In this document: positions 18,121-27,195 of the stretch, one piece after another
Layout: the number at the start of each line of letters is the position of its first letter
Position numbering within the stretch: position 1 is the stretch's first letter
DNA from: Firmicutes bacterium UBA6113
GTDB taxonomy: Bacteria; Bacillota; Clostridia; Tissierellales; Sedimentibacteraceae
Reading direction: 5' to 3'
Assembly: GCA_002422545.1 (NCBI GenBank)
Contig: DIWF01000023.1
Coordinates: 18,492 to 82,491 of the forward strand
DNA length: 64,000 nucleotides
The notes under the pieces: model-generated
The model's database searches: none
Told to the model about the DNA's origin: nothing
The model's input: only the letters and a program-made list of their open reading frames with translations
Translations under genes and position numbers: made by a program

Positions 18121-19008
18121 TTATTTGAATTCAAAATTATTGAATTCTTCCAGAGTCGGCATGCCGCTTTGTGCACCCAGTTTTGTTATAGAAATTGCTG
18201 CTGCCTTGTTAGCAAATTTTATTGATTCTTCAAGACTTTCTCCTCTTACCAAAGCCGCTGCCAGCCCACCGCAGAATGTATCTCCTGCTCCTGTGGTGTC
18301 TACAACTTCAACATTGTATGAAGAAACAATCTTCATTTCACGTCCGTCAAAATATTTTACTCCCTTTGAACCCATTGTAACAATAATTTTGTTGGGATAC
18401 ATTTTGATGGTTTCATCAACATTATTTTGTTTCCCTAAAATAATGTTGAGCTCGTGCTCATTTGGAGTTATATAAGTTGCATTTTCTATGAGTGTTTTCG
18501 GAAGCTCAACTGCCGGAGCAGGGTTCAACAGAACTTTCACGTTGTTTTTCCTACACAGATTTGCAGTATATTCAACAACATCCAGTGGAATTTCAAGCTG
18601 CAGAAGAACTATGTCTGCAGAAAGAATAACATCCTTGCAGTTGTCTATGTCTTCTTTTGTAATTTCATAATTTGCTCCTGCAATTACTATTATGCTGTTG
18701 TCATTTTCAGCAACCACAATGTTTGCAACTCCTGTAGGAGCATTGTCGGTTTTTTTGATGCAGGAAGTGTCAACATTCATGAGATTTAAATTATTGATTG
18801 AAAATTCACCGTTTTGATCATTTCCAATGCAGCCGACCATACAGCTTGAAGCCCCAAGTTTGCTTGCAGCAACAGCCTGGTTGGCACCTTTGCCTCCAGG
18901 TATGGTTGAAAATGTGCTGCCCATTACAGTCTCACCTGCTTTAGGTCTTATTTCAGAAGTGAATACCAGGTCAACATTTATGCTGCCCACAACTACTGTT
19001 TTTCCCAT
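18121..19008 (-). CDS. rbsK: Ribokinase (PfkB family)
   Basis: Phosphorylates ribose to ribose-5-phosphate with ATP. GGKGANQAVAASKLGA near the N-terminus and DTTGAGDTFCGG (catalytic Asp and anion hole) near the C-terminus are the two PfkB signatures; NPAPAVELP is typical of ribokinase. 295 aa. Last gene of the nucleoside salvage operon, 17 bases after the nucleoside hydrolase whose free ribose it would capture. Confidence 0.92.
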   Translation of the reverse strand: MGKTVVVGSINVDLVFTSEIRPKAGETVMGSTFSTIPGGKGANQAVAASKLGASSCMVGCIGNDQNGEFSINNLNLMNVDTSCIKKTDNAPTGVANIVVAENDNSIIVIAGANYEITKEDIDNCKDVILSADIVLLQLEIPLDVVEYTANLCRKNNVKVLLNPAPAVELPKTLIENATYITPNEHELNIILGKQNNVDETIKMYPNKIIVTMGSKGVKYFDGREMKIVSSYNVEVVDTTGAGDTFCGGLAAALVRGESLEESIKFANKAAAISITKLGAQSGMPTLEEFNNFEFK

Positions 19009-19025
19009 TACTATTCCTCCCTTTA

Positions 19026-19970
19026 TTATTTTACCGTTTTATCAAGATTATATAAACTTTCCAGCAATATCTCCCTGAATTTTTCAAGATCAACATCCAG
19101 AAGAACCTCAGGATATGTTTCATCGTAATCAATCCATTCTCTTACATCACAAGCGGTATTTCCTCTGTTCAGACCTTCCGAACAGTCAACTTGAACAGGC
19201 ATGTGTCTTGATTTGTAAAGTTCCGGATGAATGAGGTACATTAGTGCACAGGCATCATGTATGGGAGTGAATGTTCCCTTCTTCACATGGTCACCTTTAA
19301 AGTAAAAATTAAGAATTTCTCCACACATGCGTGAAACTTTGCCTTCACTTTTCAACAGTCTGTTTACATCATCCCTGAAAAGTCCACAGCTGTGTGTAAC
19401 GTCAAGGCCGCTCATAACTATTGGCAGCTTTGAATCAAAAACAATTCTTGCGGCCTCAGGGTCAGCCCACACATTGAATTCTGCAGTACCTGATGTGTTT
19501 CCGCCCCAAACTGCTCCTCCCATGATTGAAAACATTTCTATTTTGTCCATTACTTCCGGAAAAGTCTTTATAAGAAGAGCTATGTTAGTAAGTGGTCCAA
19601 CAGGAACCACAGTCACCTTGTCTTCTGAAGCCATGATTGTATCTCTTAAAAATGTGACAGCGTTGTTGGAATAAAGTTCTTTAGATTTAGGGAACTCATA
19701 ATCTCCAACTCCGTTTTCTCCATGGACATTGATTGCCGGTCGCTTTTCTCTTATAAGAGGTCCCTTCGCTCCCCTGGCAATCTTTATGTCGCTGTTTAAA
19801 AACGACATGAGTCCGATTGCATTGTCTGTAACCTTGTCTATTGTCTGATTTCCTGCCACTGTTGTTATTCCAAGGATGTTAAATTTGTCAGTGTTTGCTG
19901 CTGCAAAGCAAAGAGCAACCACATCATCGATTCCCGGATCACAGTCAATTATAATGTTTTTCTTTTTCAT
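19026..19970 (-). CDS. Inosine/uridine-preferring nucleoside hydrolase
   Basis: Splits ribonucleosides into base and ribose. The N-terminal KNIIIDCDPGIDDVVAL carries the calcium-binding DxDxxxDD motif; VPVGPLTNIALL and the late HDACALMYLI segment are also family hallmarks. ATG at 19970 with GGAGG gives 314 aa; upstream in-frame sequence is non-conserved and runs through an intercistronic hairpin. Its product ribose feeds the adjacent ribokinase. Confidence 0.93.
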   Translation of the reverse strand: MKKKNIIIDCDPGIDDVVALCFAAANTDKFNILGITTVAGNQTIDKVTDNAIGLMSFLNSDIKIARGAKGPLIREKRPAINVHGENGVGDYEFPKSKELYSNNAVTFLRDTIMASEDKVTVVPVGPLTNIALLIKTFPEVMDKIEMFSIMGGAVWGGNTSGTAEFNVWADPEAARIVFDSKLPIVMSGLDVTHSCGLFRDDVNRLLKSEGKVSRMCGEILNFYFKGDHVKKGTFTPIHDACALMYLIHPELYKSRHMPVQVDCSEGLNRGNTACDVREWIDYDETYPEVLLDVDLEKFREILLESLYNLDKTVK

Positions 19971-19999
19971 TATTCCTCCGATATATATAACTAAATTGA

Positions 20000-20025
20000 A
20001 AGATTTGTGCATGAGCACAAATCTT
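20000..20025 (-). other. Intercistronic hairpin before nucleoside hydrolase gene
   Basis: An 11-bp perfect stem AAGATTTGTGC/GCACAAATCTT with a 4-base loop, between the permease stop and the hydrolase start, followed by a moderately U-rich run on the minus strand. It may protect or attenuate mRNA. Confidence 0.55.
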
Positions 20026-20029
20026 CCAC

Positions 20030-20062
20030 AATTCTTCATTCTTAACTCTTAATTCTTAATTT
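20030..20062. repeat. AT-rich interspersed repeat, copy 2
   Basis: Same TCTTAACTCTTAATTCTTAA core as copy 1, ending 2 bases from the stop codon of the permease gene (20065). Confidence 0.6.
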
Positions 20063-20064
20063 AA

Positions 20065-20994
20065 TTATTTTCCTGTAAGTCTTTGTCTTTTCTTCATTCT
20101 GATATAGCTGTATATTCCAAGTCCCAACAATGTTGTGAAGTATGGAAGCATTTGTATGAGTTCATAAGGCCATGAACCAAGCTGCAGAATGTTTGCCAGA
20201 GCCTGTGCGGCACCGAACAATATTGAAACAAGGAAAGCTCCTATTGGCGTGTTTCCGCCCATTGAAGCAGCAGCGAGAGCTATAAAACCTCTGCCGGCAC
20301 TCATACCTGTTGTAAAGTATGTAAGGTATCCCCCGGACAGGAAGAAACCTCCTATGGAAGCAAGAACTCCACTTATAATAAGTGAAATGTACTGAACTTT
20401 CTTTGAGCTTATACCAACAGATTCAGCAGCGTCCTTGTTTTCGCCCACGGCTCTTATTCTTAAGCCCAGAGGGGTTTTATACAGGAACATGTGAACCACA
20501 ACCACCATAATGAGAGATATGTATGTCAGGATGTTCTGGTTTGAAATAACCCTTCCCAAAAATGGAATGTTTTCAATTACTGGTATTGCAACTCTTGGAA
20601 TCTGGAGGCTTTGTATTGAAGATGACACTCCTCTGTCTCCTGACACTGCTAAAAGAATAAGTATTGTAGCTCCGTTTGCTATAAGGTTTATGGCTATGGC
20701 TGCAAGTATTTGATCGGTCTTAAGCCTCAGCACGAAGAATGCCAGGAAAAATCCTATAAAACCACCTATGATCATTGTAACCAAAAGACCCATCCAAGCG
20801 CTTTGGAAAGCGGCGCTGAATATAACACCAAAAAGTGCTGAGAACAGCATAATTCCTTCAAGAGCCATGTTGGTGATGCCTGATTTTGAAGCCACGGCTG
20901 ATGCCAGTGCTGCAAACAATATTGGCGTCGTCGCTCTGAGGGTTGCATTAAAAAATTCAGGAGATATAATAGCTTCGAATATCATATTATTCAC
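20065..20994 (-). CDS. Nucleoside ABC transporter permease (second permease, BPD_transp_2 type)
   Basis: 309-aa hydrophobic protein with about 8-10 membrane helices, Gly/Ala-rich loops, and the coupling segment PLGLRIRAVGENKDAAESVGISSKKVQ typical of ABC2-type sugar/nucleoside permeases (NupQ/YufQ-like). Overlaps the upstream permease by 8 bases and follows an ATPase of the Mgl/Nup type, so it completes a BmpA-type nucleoside importer. Confidence 0.9.
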   Translation of the reverse strand: MNNMIFEAIISPEFFNATLRATTPILFAALASAVASKSGITNMALEGIMLFSALFGVIFSAAFQSAWMGLLVTMIIGGFIGFFLAFFVLRLKTDQILAAIAINLIANGATILILLAVSGDRGVSSSIQSLQIPRVAIPVIENIPFLGRVISNQNILTYISLIMVVVVHMFLYKTPLGLRIRAVGENKDAAESVGISSKKVQYISLIISGVLASIGGFFLSGGYLTYFTTGMSAGRGFIALAAASMGGNTPIGAFLVSILFGAAQALANILQLGSWPYELIQMLPYFTTLLGLGIYSYIRMKKRQRLTGK

Positions 20995-22057
20995 CCTCCG
21001 TTTCGTTAGTTAAAGTCGCCTTAGCTTCTTTTGCAATCATTTTATGTTTGTACTTGCTCAGGAATTGTTCTGCAACAACCAGAAGAATAATTATTCCCTG
21101 AGTAATTGTAACTATTTCTGTAACGACATCTGTTGAACGGGCCATTATTGAAGCCCCTGTTCTTAAGTAAGCCAGGAAGAATGCTGCAAATGGAACATAA
21201 AGAGGATTCTTTTTAGCCAGGGTTGTTATAATGATGGCATCCCATCCATAACCAAGCTGTGAAGTCCATGTGAAGCGGTTGTACATTCCCAGAAGTTCAA
21301 CCCCACCGCCTATACCGAATATAAATCCGCCAAGAAGTTGTGAAATCAATGTTATTTTAACAACATTGATACCTGAGTATCTGGCAAAGGATCTGTTTTC
21401 ACCGGTCAGGCGAAGCTCATAGCCTGTTCTTGTCTTGAACATGAAGATGTATCCAAATACTGCAACAGCAAGAGCAATAAATAGTCCTATGTGTATTCTT
21501 GTGCCTGCAAAGATTGTTCCCAGCTGAGTTGTTTGCGGAACAGCAAATGAGACAACCGCTCCTGCGCTTGGGTCCCTTAAAAAATTGCTCAGCACATAAT
21601 TTGCAAAATACAATATGAGATAGTTCATCATAAGAGATGAAACAAGAACATCTGATTCAGTCTTGATTTTTAAAACCGCTGGCACTGTAGTAACCATTGC
21701 TCCGAAAAATCCTGCTGCCAAAATACATGCAAGCGGACTTATTCCTGAAGGAAGAGTTGTATTGAGGGCAACATAAGTTGCAACAAGTCCTCCCAGATGA
21801 AAAGCACCTTCACCAGCCAGGTTTATTTCATTTGCCGCAAACATGATACTCACGCCTACACCTGTAAATATGAGCGGAATCATGGCCTCAATAACATTTC
21901 CGAAACGTCTCTGGCTCTGCAGCGGTCCTGTTAAAAGCTGTACTATTGCATTGACCGGTTCCTTGCTGGTCAAGAATATTATGCCGAATGATATTAAAAG
22001 TGCAATGCCTACTGACAGTACAGTCCTGAGCACATTAAACTTTGTGTTACTGTTCAT
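20987..22057 (-). CDS. Nucleoside ABC transporter permease (first permease, BPD_transp_2 type)
   Basis: 356 aa, N-terminal helix then about 9 more membrane segments. The coupling loop reads RTGYELRLTGENRSFARYSGI, matching NupP/YufP-like permeases. Starts inside the end of the ATPase gene (11-base overlap) and itself overlaps the second permease, the usual order for this importer. Confidence 0.9.
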   Translation of the reverse strand: MNSNTKFNVLRTVLSVGIALLISFGIIFLTSKEPVNAIVQLLTGPLQSQRRFGNVIEAMIPLIFTGVGVSIMFAANEINLAGEGAFHLGGLVATYVALNTTLPSGISPLACILAAGFFGAMVTTVPAVLKIKTESDVLVSSLMMNYLILYFANYVLSNFLRDPSAGAVVSFAVPQTTQLGTIFAGTRIHIGLFIALAVAVFGYIFMFKTRTGYELRLTGENRSFARYSGINVVKITLISQLLGGFIFGIGGGVELLGMYNRFTWTSQLGYGWDAIIITTLAKKNPLYVPFAAFFLAYLRTGASIMARSTDVVTEIVTITQGIIILLVVAEQFLSKYKHKMIAKEAKATLTNETEGE

Positions 22058-23600
22058 ATATTATTCCCTCCAATTTGTCGTCTTTTTTAATACCAAGCAT
22101 GTATTCGCCCAGTTCGCCTTCTGTAACATTTTTAACGTCATTGAACACGCCTGCAAATTGTCCTTTATATATAACAGCAAGTCTGTCGCTTAATTCCAAA
22201 ATTTCATTAAGGTCTGCAGAAATAAGTATTATTGCACTGCCTGCTTCGCGGAATTCAATTATCCTTTGTCTTATAAATGCTGCAGCTCCAACGTCAATAC
22301 CGCGTGTAGGCTGATTTGCTATGATTATTTTTGGATTTGTAGAAAATTCTCTTGCAACAACAACCTTTTGAATGTTTCCTCCTGAAAGCATTCCCACATT
22401 TTGCTTGTAGGATTTGCACTTTACAAGATATTCCTTTATAAGTTCATTGACTCTTTTTTCAATTTTTTTGCTCTTAAGCATCACTTTACCTGAATATTCA
22501 GGATTGTCATATTGATTTGAAAACATGTTATCCATTATGTTCATGTTTTTTGCACATCCCAGCGTCATGCGGTCTTCCGGAATATGAGCCATACCAAGTT
22601 CTCTTATTTCTTTTATTGAATGTTTTTTTGCTTCCATTCCAAAAACAGAAATTTCTCCCATATATTTTTTTGAAAGACCTGTGAGCACTTCAACCAGGTG
22701 TCCCTGACCGTTTCCCTCAACACCGGCTATTCCGAAAATTTCACCGGCCTTAAGGTCAAATGATAGGTTGTTCACCCTTTTTACTCCAGTGGAACCGGCA
22801 ACACACAGATTTCTTACCTTCAGCACGGTTTCCTTAAGGTCCAAAGGCTTTTTGTCAAATGTGAGCACAACGTCTCTTCCAACCATGAGCCTTGACATCT
22901 GTGTTGTTGAAATGTCCTTTACTAAATGGGTTCCCTTGCTCTTACCGTTTCGCATGATTGTGGCCCTGTCGCATATTTCCTTGATCTCATCAAGTTTATG
23001 AGAAATAAAAATAATGGTGTGGCCTGCTTCTCTTAGTTTTTTAAGCTGTATGAACAGCTCGTCAGTTTCCTGAGGAGTGAGAACTGCTGTAGGCTCATCC
23101 AGTATCAATATGTCAGCACCTCTGTAGAGAGCCTTGAGTATTTCCACCTTTTGCTTGATTCCTACAGGAAGTTCCTCTACCTTTTCTCTGACATCCACAT
23201 CAAAATTATATTTTTCGGCAATTTGCTGAGAAAGTTCAACAGCCTTTTCCATATCTATAAACATTCCGCTTTTTTTAGGTTCTGTTCCAAGAACAATATT
23301 TTCGGCAACAGTCAACGAAGGAACGAGCATAAAATGCTGATGTACCATTCCTATACCTTTTTTTATAGCATCCTGAGGCGACTTTATTGTTGTTTCAGTG
23401 CCGTTTAAAATTATTTTCCCTTGCTCCGGAGATTCTATTCCGAACAAGACCTTCATAAGTGTGCTTTTGCCTGCTCCGTTTTCTCCGAGCAGAGCGTGTA
23501 TTTCTCCTTTTTCCAATTCAAATGTCACGTCTTCAACTGCAACTACCCCATTTGGATATATTTTCATAATATTGTTCATTTGCAGCACTTTTTCGCTCAT
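22047..23600 (-). CDS. Nucleoside ABC transporter ATP-binding protein with two cassettes
   Basis: 517-aa duplicated ATPase (NupO/RbsA/MglA type) that powers import. Cassette 1: Walker A GENGAGKST, Q loop, degenerate signature VGIKQKVEIL and Walker B ILILDEPTAVL. Cassette 2: degenerate Walker A region GVEGNGQGH but intact LSGGNIQKVVVAREF and a Walker B-like IIIANQPTRGID. One fully and one poorly catalytic site is usual in this family. Confidence 0.94.
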   Translation of the reverse strand: MSEKVLQMNNIMKIYPNGVVAVEDVTFELEKGEIHALLGENGAGKSTLMKVLFGIESPEQGKIILNGTETTIKSPQDAIKKGIGMVHQHFMLVPSLTVAENIVLGTEPKKSGMFIDMEKAVELSQQIAEKYNFDVDVREKVEELPVGIKQKVEILKALYRGADILILDEPTAVLTPQETDELFIQLKKLREAGHTIIFISHKLDEIKEICDRATIMRNGKSKGTHLVKDISTTQMSRLMVGRDVVLTFDKKPLDLKETVLKVRNLCVAGSTGVKRVNNLSFDLKAGEIFGIAGVEGNGQGHLVEVLTGLSKKYMGEISVFGMEAKKHSIKEIRELGMAHIPEDRMTLGCAKNMNIMDNMFSNQYDNPEYSGKVMLKSKKIEKRVNELIKEYLVKCKSYKQNVGMLSGGNIQKVVVAREFSTNPKIIIANQPTRGIDVGAAAFIRQRIIEFREAGSAIILISADLNEILELSDRLAVIYKGQFAGVFNDVKNVTEGELGEYMLGIKKDDKLEGIIYEQ

Positions 23601-23715
23601 TGTTACCTCCGTTTTATATAATTAATAACTAACAATTGACAGCTATTATTAGTCAGCATTTGTTAATTATTAATAATCTGGCCCTCCGCCGGATATTGTT
23701 TGTCCGATAATTATA

Positions 23716-23744
23716 TTAACAGTCAGGCTAAGCCTGACTGTTAA
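23716..23744. other. Strong intercistronic hairpin between lipoprotein and ATPase genes
   Basis: Perfect 13-bp stem TTAACAGTCAGGC/GCCTGACTGTTAA with a 3-base loop, in a 210-base gap. No T run follows on the gene strand, so it is more likely to stabilise the lipoprotein mRNA than to terminate fully. Confidence 0.65.
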
Positions 23745-23810
23745 TTTTACCAAAATATTTGATCATCAGCATACTTGTCAGTTACTGATTAAATTAAACT
23801 AGGGTCTTAA

Positions 23811-24950
23811 TTATTCTACTGATGCTTTAATAGCTTCGATTTCTTCAGTAGTTTTTCCTAAAGCTGAATCAACAACTATTTCTCCGCTTACGATTTTTGC
23901 TTCTAATTCATCAATTTTTGTTCTGATTTCTTCAGAAAGCATTTCTTCATAGTGTGCATCTTTTACCAGGTTAACTCCACCTTCAGCAAAACCTAAAGAT
24001 TCTGCAACGCCGTATGTAAGTTTTCCTTCCATATCAAGCTTGATTGCTCTGTACAGAGAGTTTCCTACATTTTTAAGAGCTGATGTAGGTATGAAATCTG
24101 CTTTTTCAGGCAACAATGCAGCTTGGTCTGAGTCAACGCCGAATGCATATTTTTTAGCATCAGCAGCTGCGTCGATTTGTCCTAATCCTGCTGCTCCGGC
24201 AACGTTGTATCCTACGTCAACTCCGCTTTGGTACTGAACCAATGCAAGGTCTTTACCAACAGCTGAATCGTAGAAGTTTCCTACATATGCTATAGCAACT
24301 TTTACATCTGGCTCAACATATTTTGCTCCTTGAATATATCCAAGAAGGAAGTCGTTGATTATTGGGTTTTCCATTCCGCCGAGGAATCCGATTGTTTTAT
24401 CTGCAGGATTTACCATTGGAAGGCTTTCATCAGTTGTCATCATAGCTGCAGCAGCTCCAACCAAGAAAGATACTTCGTTTTGTTTGTAAAGAACGTTATA
24501 AATGTTCTTGTAATCTCCTGAAGTGAAATCAAATGTTTCATCGAAGAACATGAATTTCTGATCAGGGAATTGTTTAGCTGCATCAGCCAAACCTTCAATC
24601 ATTTGCCATGTTCCTATGATTATAACATCATATTCTCCGCTTTCGCAGTAGTCAAGCAATGTTGGTGTCCATTTTGGCTCATCAGCAGCAGTTGCTCCCA
24701 TTTGTTCAACTTTAAAATCAAAAACGTCTGCGCCTACTTCATCCTTCAATTTCTGAAGTCCTTCATTAGCTGAATCAAAGAATGATTTATCTCCTAAAGT
24801 TCCGTTTAACAACAAAGCAGCTTTGTATGGCTTTGCTGGTGTTTCTTCTGCCGGTTTATCACCTGATGGTGCCGGTGTTTCTTGTTTTGCACATGCGGCC
24901 AAAGAGAAAATCATCATGACTACAAGTAACAAAGATAGTGCTTTTTTCAT
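23811..24950 (-). CDS. BMP-family nucleoside-binding lipoprotein
   Basis: 379-aa substrate-binding protein of the BmpA/PnrA/NupN family. The signal peptide ends in the lipobox LAAC (C20), then a Pro/Glu-rich linker; the mature part starts KAALLLNGTLGDKSFFDSANEG, the family's ligand-pocket signature, and ends with a Glu-rich helix. It captures purine nucleosides outside the cell for the importer downstream. The AGGAGG ribosome site lies in the end of the preceding gene, one base away. Confidence 0.93.
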   Translation of the reverse strand: MKKALSLLLVVMMIFSLAACAKQETPAPSGDKPAEETPAKPYKAALLLNGTLGDKSFFDSANEGLQKLKDEVGADVFDFKVEQMGATAADEPKWTPTLLDYCESGEYDVIIIGTWQMIEGLADAAKQFPDQKFMFFDETFDFTSGDYKNIYNVLYKQNEVSFLVGAAAAMMTTDESLPMVNPADKTIGFLGGMENPIINDFLLGYIQGAKYVEPDVKVAIAYVGNFYDSAVGKDLALVQYQSGVDVGYNVAGAAGLGQIDAAADAKKYAFGVDSDQAALLPEKADFIPTSALKNVGNSLYRAIKLDMEGKLTYGVAESLGFAEGGVNLVKDAHYEEMLSEEIRTKIDELEAKIVSGEIVVDSALGKTTEEIEAIKASVE

Positions 24951-24951
24951 T

Positions 24952-26352
24952 TTAGTTCCTCCTACTTTTTGCTTTTGTAATATAATTTAAAGTATCACTG
25001 ACCAAATCATCAAGCATGATTTCTTCGTAACTGCGCATATATGTCACAAGTCTTTCAAATGCCGGAACGACTAGTCTTTTTGGAATGATACGCATTCCCT
25101 TTTGAATTCCAAGAACAGGCATAATCATGCCTGCATTGCAGTCTGCATCGATTCCACACATTGTTACAATGTTAAGTGTTTTATCGAAATCACCATCGCC
25201 ATACATGAGAGCGATTATTTCACAGCACGCATTTGGATAAGAGTGAATCCAGTTATATTTTATGTATTTTTCCTGGCAGTCCTTAAGTGCATCATGCCAG
25301 TCGCTGTGTTTTTGGCAGCTATCGTAAGCAAATTTTACAACAGAATAATATTCGCTGTCTTTCGGTATGGACGAAATGGCAGCCTTCACTATTTCCTTCA
25401 CATCACTCATGACAAAAGATAACGATGCCATAACTGCATTGAAAACCTCACCAAGTATTCCGTTGTTAATGTGGGATACTTCTCCGTCAGTCCAGGCAAG
25501 TTTTGCAGCAAGCCTTGGATTTCCCGGTGCAACCATTCCGCAAATAGCTCCTCTCATCTGAGCACCTATCCATTCATTGAACGGGTTGTTGAAGCTAGCG
25601 CTTTCTGGAGGCATAAATCCTGCTCTTATGTTTCGTAAAGCAATTTCTTCAGCCGACCATCCGCATGGTATGAGCCCAATCCAAGAAAGAGCAATATCTT
25701 TGCTTGTTACATCATAGCCCTGTTCCTTGAAAGCATCAAGAAATGCTAATTCAAATGTTATGTCGTCATTGTAAGTGTTTGGTTCTCTTATGTAATCCTT
25801 CACGTCTCCGAATGCTTTATAAAGGTTTTCAGATGTGTATCCTTCAACCATGGTTCCCATGGCAGCCCCTATGAGTTGGGACATCCATGCAGCCCTGATG
25901 CTGTCTTTAAACGTTTCACTATTAATATCAACCTCAACTTCATCTTTGAATTCTACAGATTTTTCATATTCTTCGAAGGTGTTGTAAAATTTATATTGCC
26001 AGTAAGGAGACTCTTCATCCTTCTTGGCATTCATGAATTCATTTTTTATTTCTGCTGAAATTTTCTGCAGTCGTACCTTGTCGCCATCAGCATGAGCTTT
26101 CATTCCTTCTTCCAAAAGTCCATATGCCCTGTCAACTTTATATCCCCTGTTTTCCAACGCTTGTATGGATGCTACCATTATTTTTTCAGGAGCTCCCGAA
26201 CCAGGAACATTGCTTGACCAATCAAGGCTCAACAGGCTGTCATAGAAATTTGAAACTTCCTTCAACGCGCTCCAGCCTTGCTCTTCAGAACTTAATACCG
26301 AAGGCTTTGCGTTGGAATATATATCGTACGCTAATTCCCAAGCTTTCTTCAT
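24952..26352 (-). CDS. ADP-ribosylglycohydrolase-family protein in the nucleoside operon
   Basis: 466-aa protein. From about residue 165 it matches the ADP-ribosyl-[dinitrogen reductase] hydrolase/Crystallin-J1 fold: IGAAMGTMVEGY, the metal motif NDDITFELAFLDA (in place of TDDT), and near the end IVTMCGIDADCNAG, whose GxDxD/T is the second metal site. The N-terminal 160 residues are an unassigned helical extension. Position between purine nucleoside phosphorylase and the nucleoside-binding lipoprotein suggests it cleaves an N- or O-glycosidic bond of an imported ribosyl compound. ATG at 26352 follows AAAGGA; earlier in-frame codons overlap deoD. Confidence 0.82.
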   Translation of the reverse strand: MKKAWELAYDIYSNAKPSVLSSEEQGWSALKEVSNFYDSLLSLDWSSNVPGSGAPEKIMVASIQALENRGYKVDRAYGLLEEGMKAHADGDKVRLQKISAEIKNEFMNAKKDEESPYWQYKFYNTFEEYEKSVEFKDEVEVDINSETFKDSIRAAWMSQLIGAAMGTMVEGYTSENLYKAFGDVKDYIREPNTYNDDITFELAFLDAFKEQGYDVTSKDIALSWIGLIPCGWSAEEIALRNIRAGFMPPESASFNNPFNEWIGAQMRGAICGMVAPGNPRLAAKLAWTDGEVSHINNGILGEVFNAVMASLSFVMSDVKEIVKAAISSIPKDSEYYSVVKFAYDSCQKHSDWHDALKDCQEKYIKYNWIHSYPNACCEIIALMYGDGDFDKTLNIVTMCGIDADCNAGMIMPVLGIQKGMRIIPKRLVVPAFERLVTYMRSYEEIMLDDLVSDTLNYITKAKSRRN

Positions 26353-26377
26353 ACAATTTCCTTTCTGATAAAGTTTG

Positions 26378-27079
26378 TTATGCCAGTTCCAAGGCAATTT
26401 TCATCATGTCCTTGAATCCTTTTTCTCTTTGTTCAGCTGTAGTTTCTGATTGTCTTGCTATTGAGTCTGAAACTGTAAGTATTGTCAATGCATTAACTCC
26501 AGCTCTGTTTGCGTTGCAGTACAATGCATATGTTTCCATTTCAGCAGCAATGCAGCCCATTTTAGCCCATCTCTTCCATGATTCAGGTTCATCATGGTAG
26601 AATATGTCTGAAGTAACTATGTTTCCTACAGTTGCCTGTATGTTGTTTTCATCTGCAACTCTTTTTGCTTTTGACAGCAAATCCCATGATGCAGTAGCTG
26701 AATAAGTTCCCGGTAAATTGTACTGAGATGCGTAATTTGAATCAGTGCTTGCTCCAATTGCAAGAACTATGTCAAACAGCTCCAGATTAGGATCATATGA
26801 TCCACATGAACCAATTCTTATTAAATTTTTAACACCATACATGTGTATAAGTTCATAAGAATAAATACCTATTGACGGACAACCCATTCCTGTGCCCATT
26901 ACAGACACTTTTTTTCCGTTGTAGGTTCCTGTATATCCAAACATGTTTCTTACTGCATTGAATTGTTCAACATCGCTTAAAAAATTCTCAGCGATAAATT
27001 TTGCTCTTAAAGGGTCTCCTGGCAAAAGCACTGTTTCAGCTATTTGACCTTGGACAGCATTATTGTGAGGTGTAGACAT
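26378..27079 (-). CDS. deoD: Purine nucleoside phosphorylase, DeoD type
   Basis: 233-aa hexameric-type phosphorylase that converts purine (deoxy)ribonucleosides and phosphate to base and (deoxy)ribose-1-phosphate. Seen: LPGDPLRAKFIAE, IRIGSCGSYDP (phosphate), AEMETYALY (ribose/base) and TVSDSIAR, with the catalytic Asp. First gene of the nucleoside operon, with a good promoter 80-110 bases upstream. Confidence 0.95.
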   Translation of the reverse strand: MSTPHNNAVQGQIAETVLLPGDPLRAKFIAENFLSDVEQFNAVRNMFGYTGTYNGKKVSVMGTGMGCPSIGIYSYELIHMYGVKNLIRIGSCGSYDPNLELFDIVLAIGASTDSNYASQYNLPGTYSATASWDLLSKAKRVADENNIQATVGNIVTSDIFYHDEPESWKRWAKMGCIAAEMETYALYCNANRAGVNALTILTVSDSIARQSETTAEQREKGFKDMMKIALELA

Positions 27080-27158
27080 TTTATTCTCCTTTTGCGTATG
27101 TATTTTATCATTAAAATAAATTATAAATATGCTTGCTTCCCATGCATATGCACTATAA

Positions 27159-27187
27159 ATAGTACTTCTTTAAAGTATTTTTGTCAA
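27159..27187 (-). promoter_or_regulatory. Sigma-A promoter of the nucleoside operon with possible operator in the spacer
   Basis: TTGACA (27187-27182), 17-base spacer, TACTAT (27164-27159). The spacer/-10 region contains the interrupted palindrome TACTT-n5-AAGTA (27163-27177), a possible repressor site. Confidence 0.7.
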
Positions 27188-27195
27188 TACTGAGC

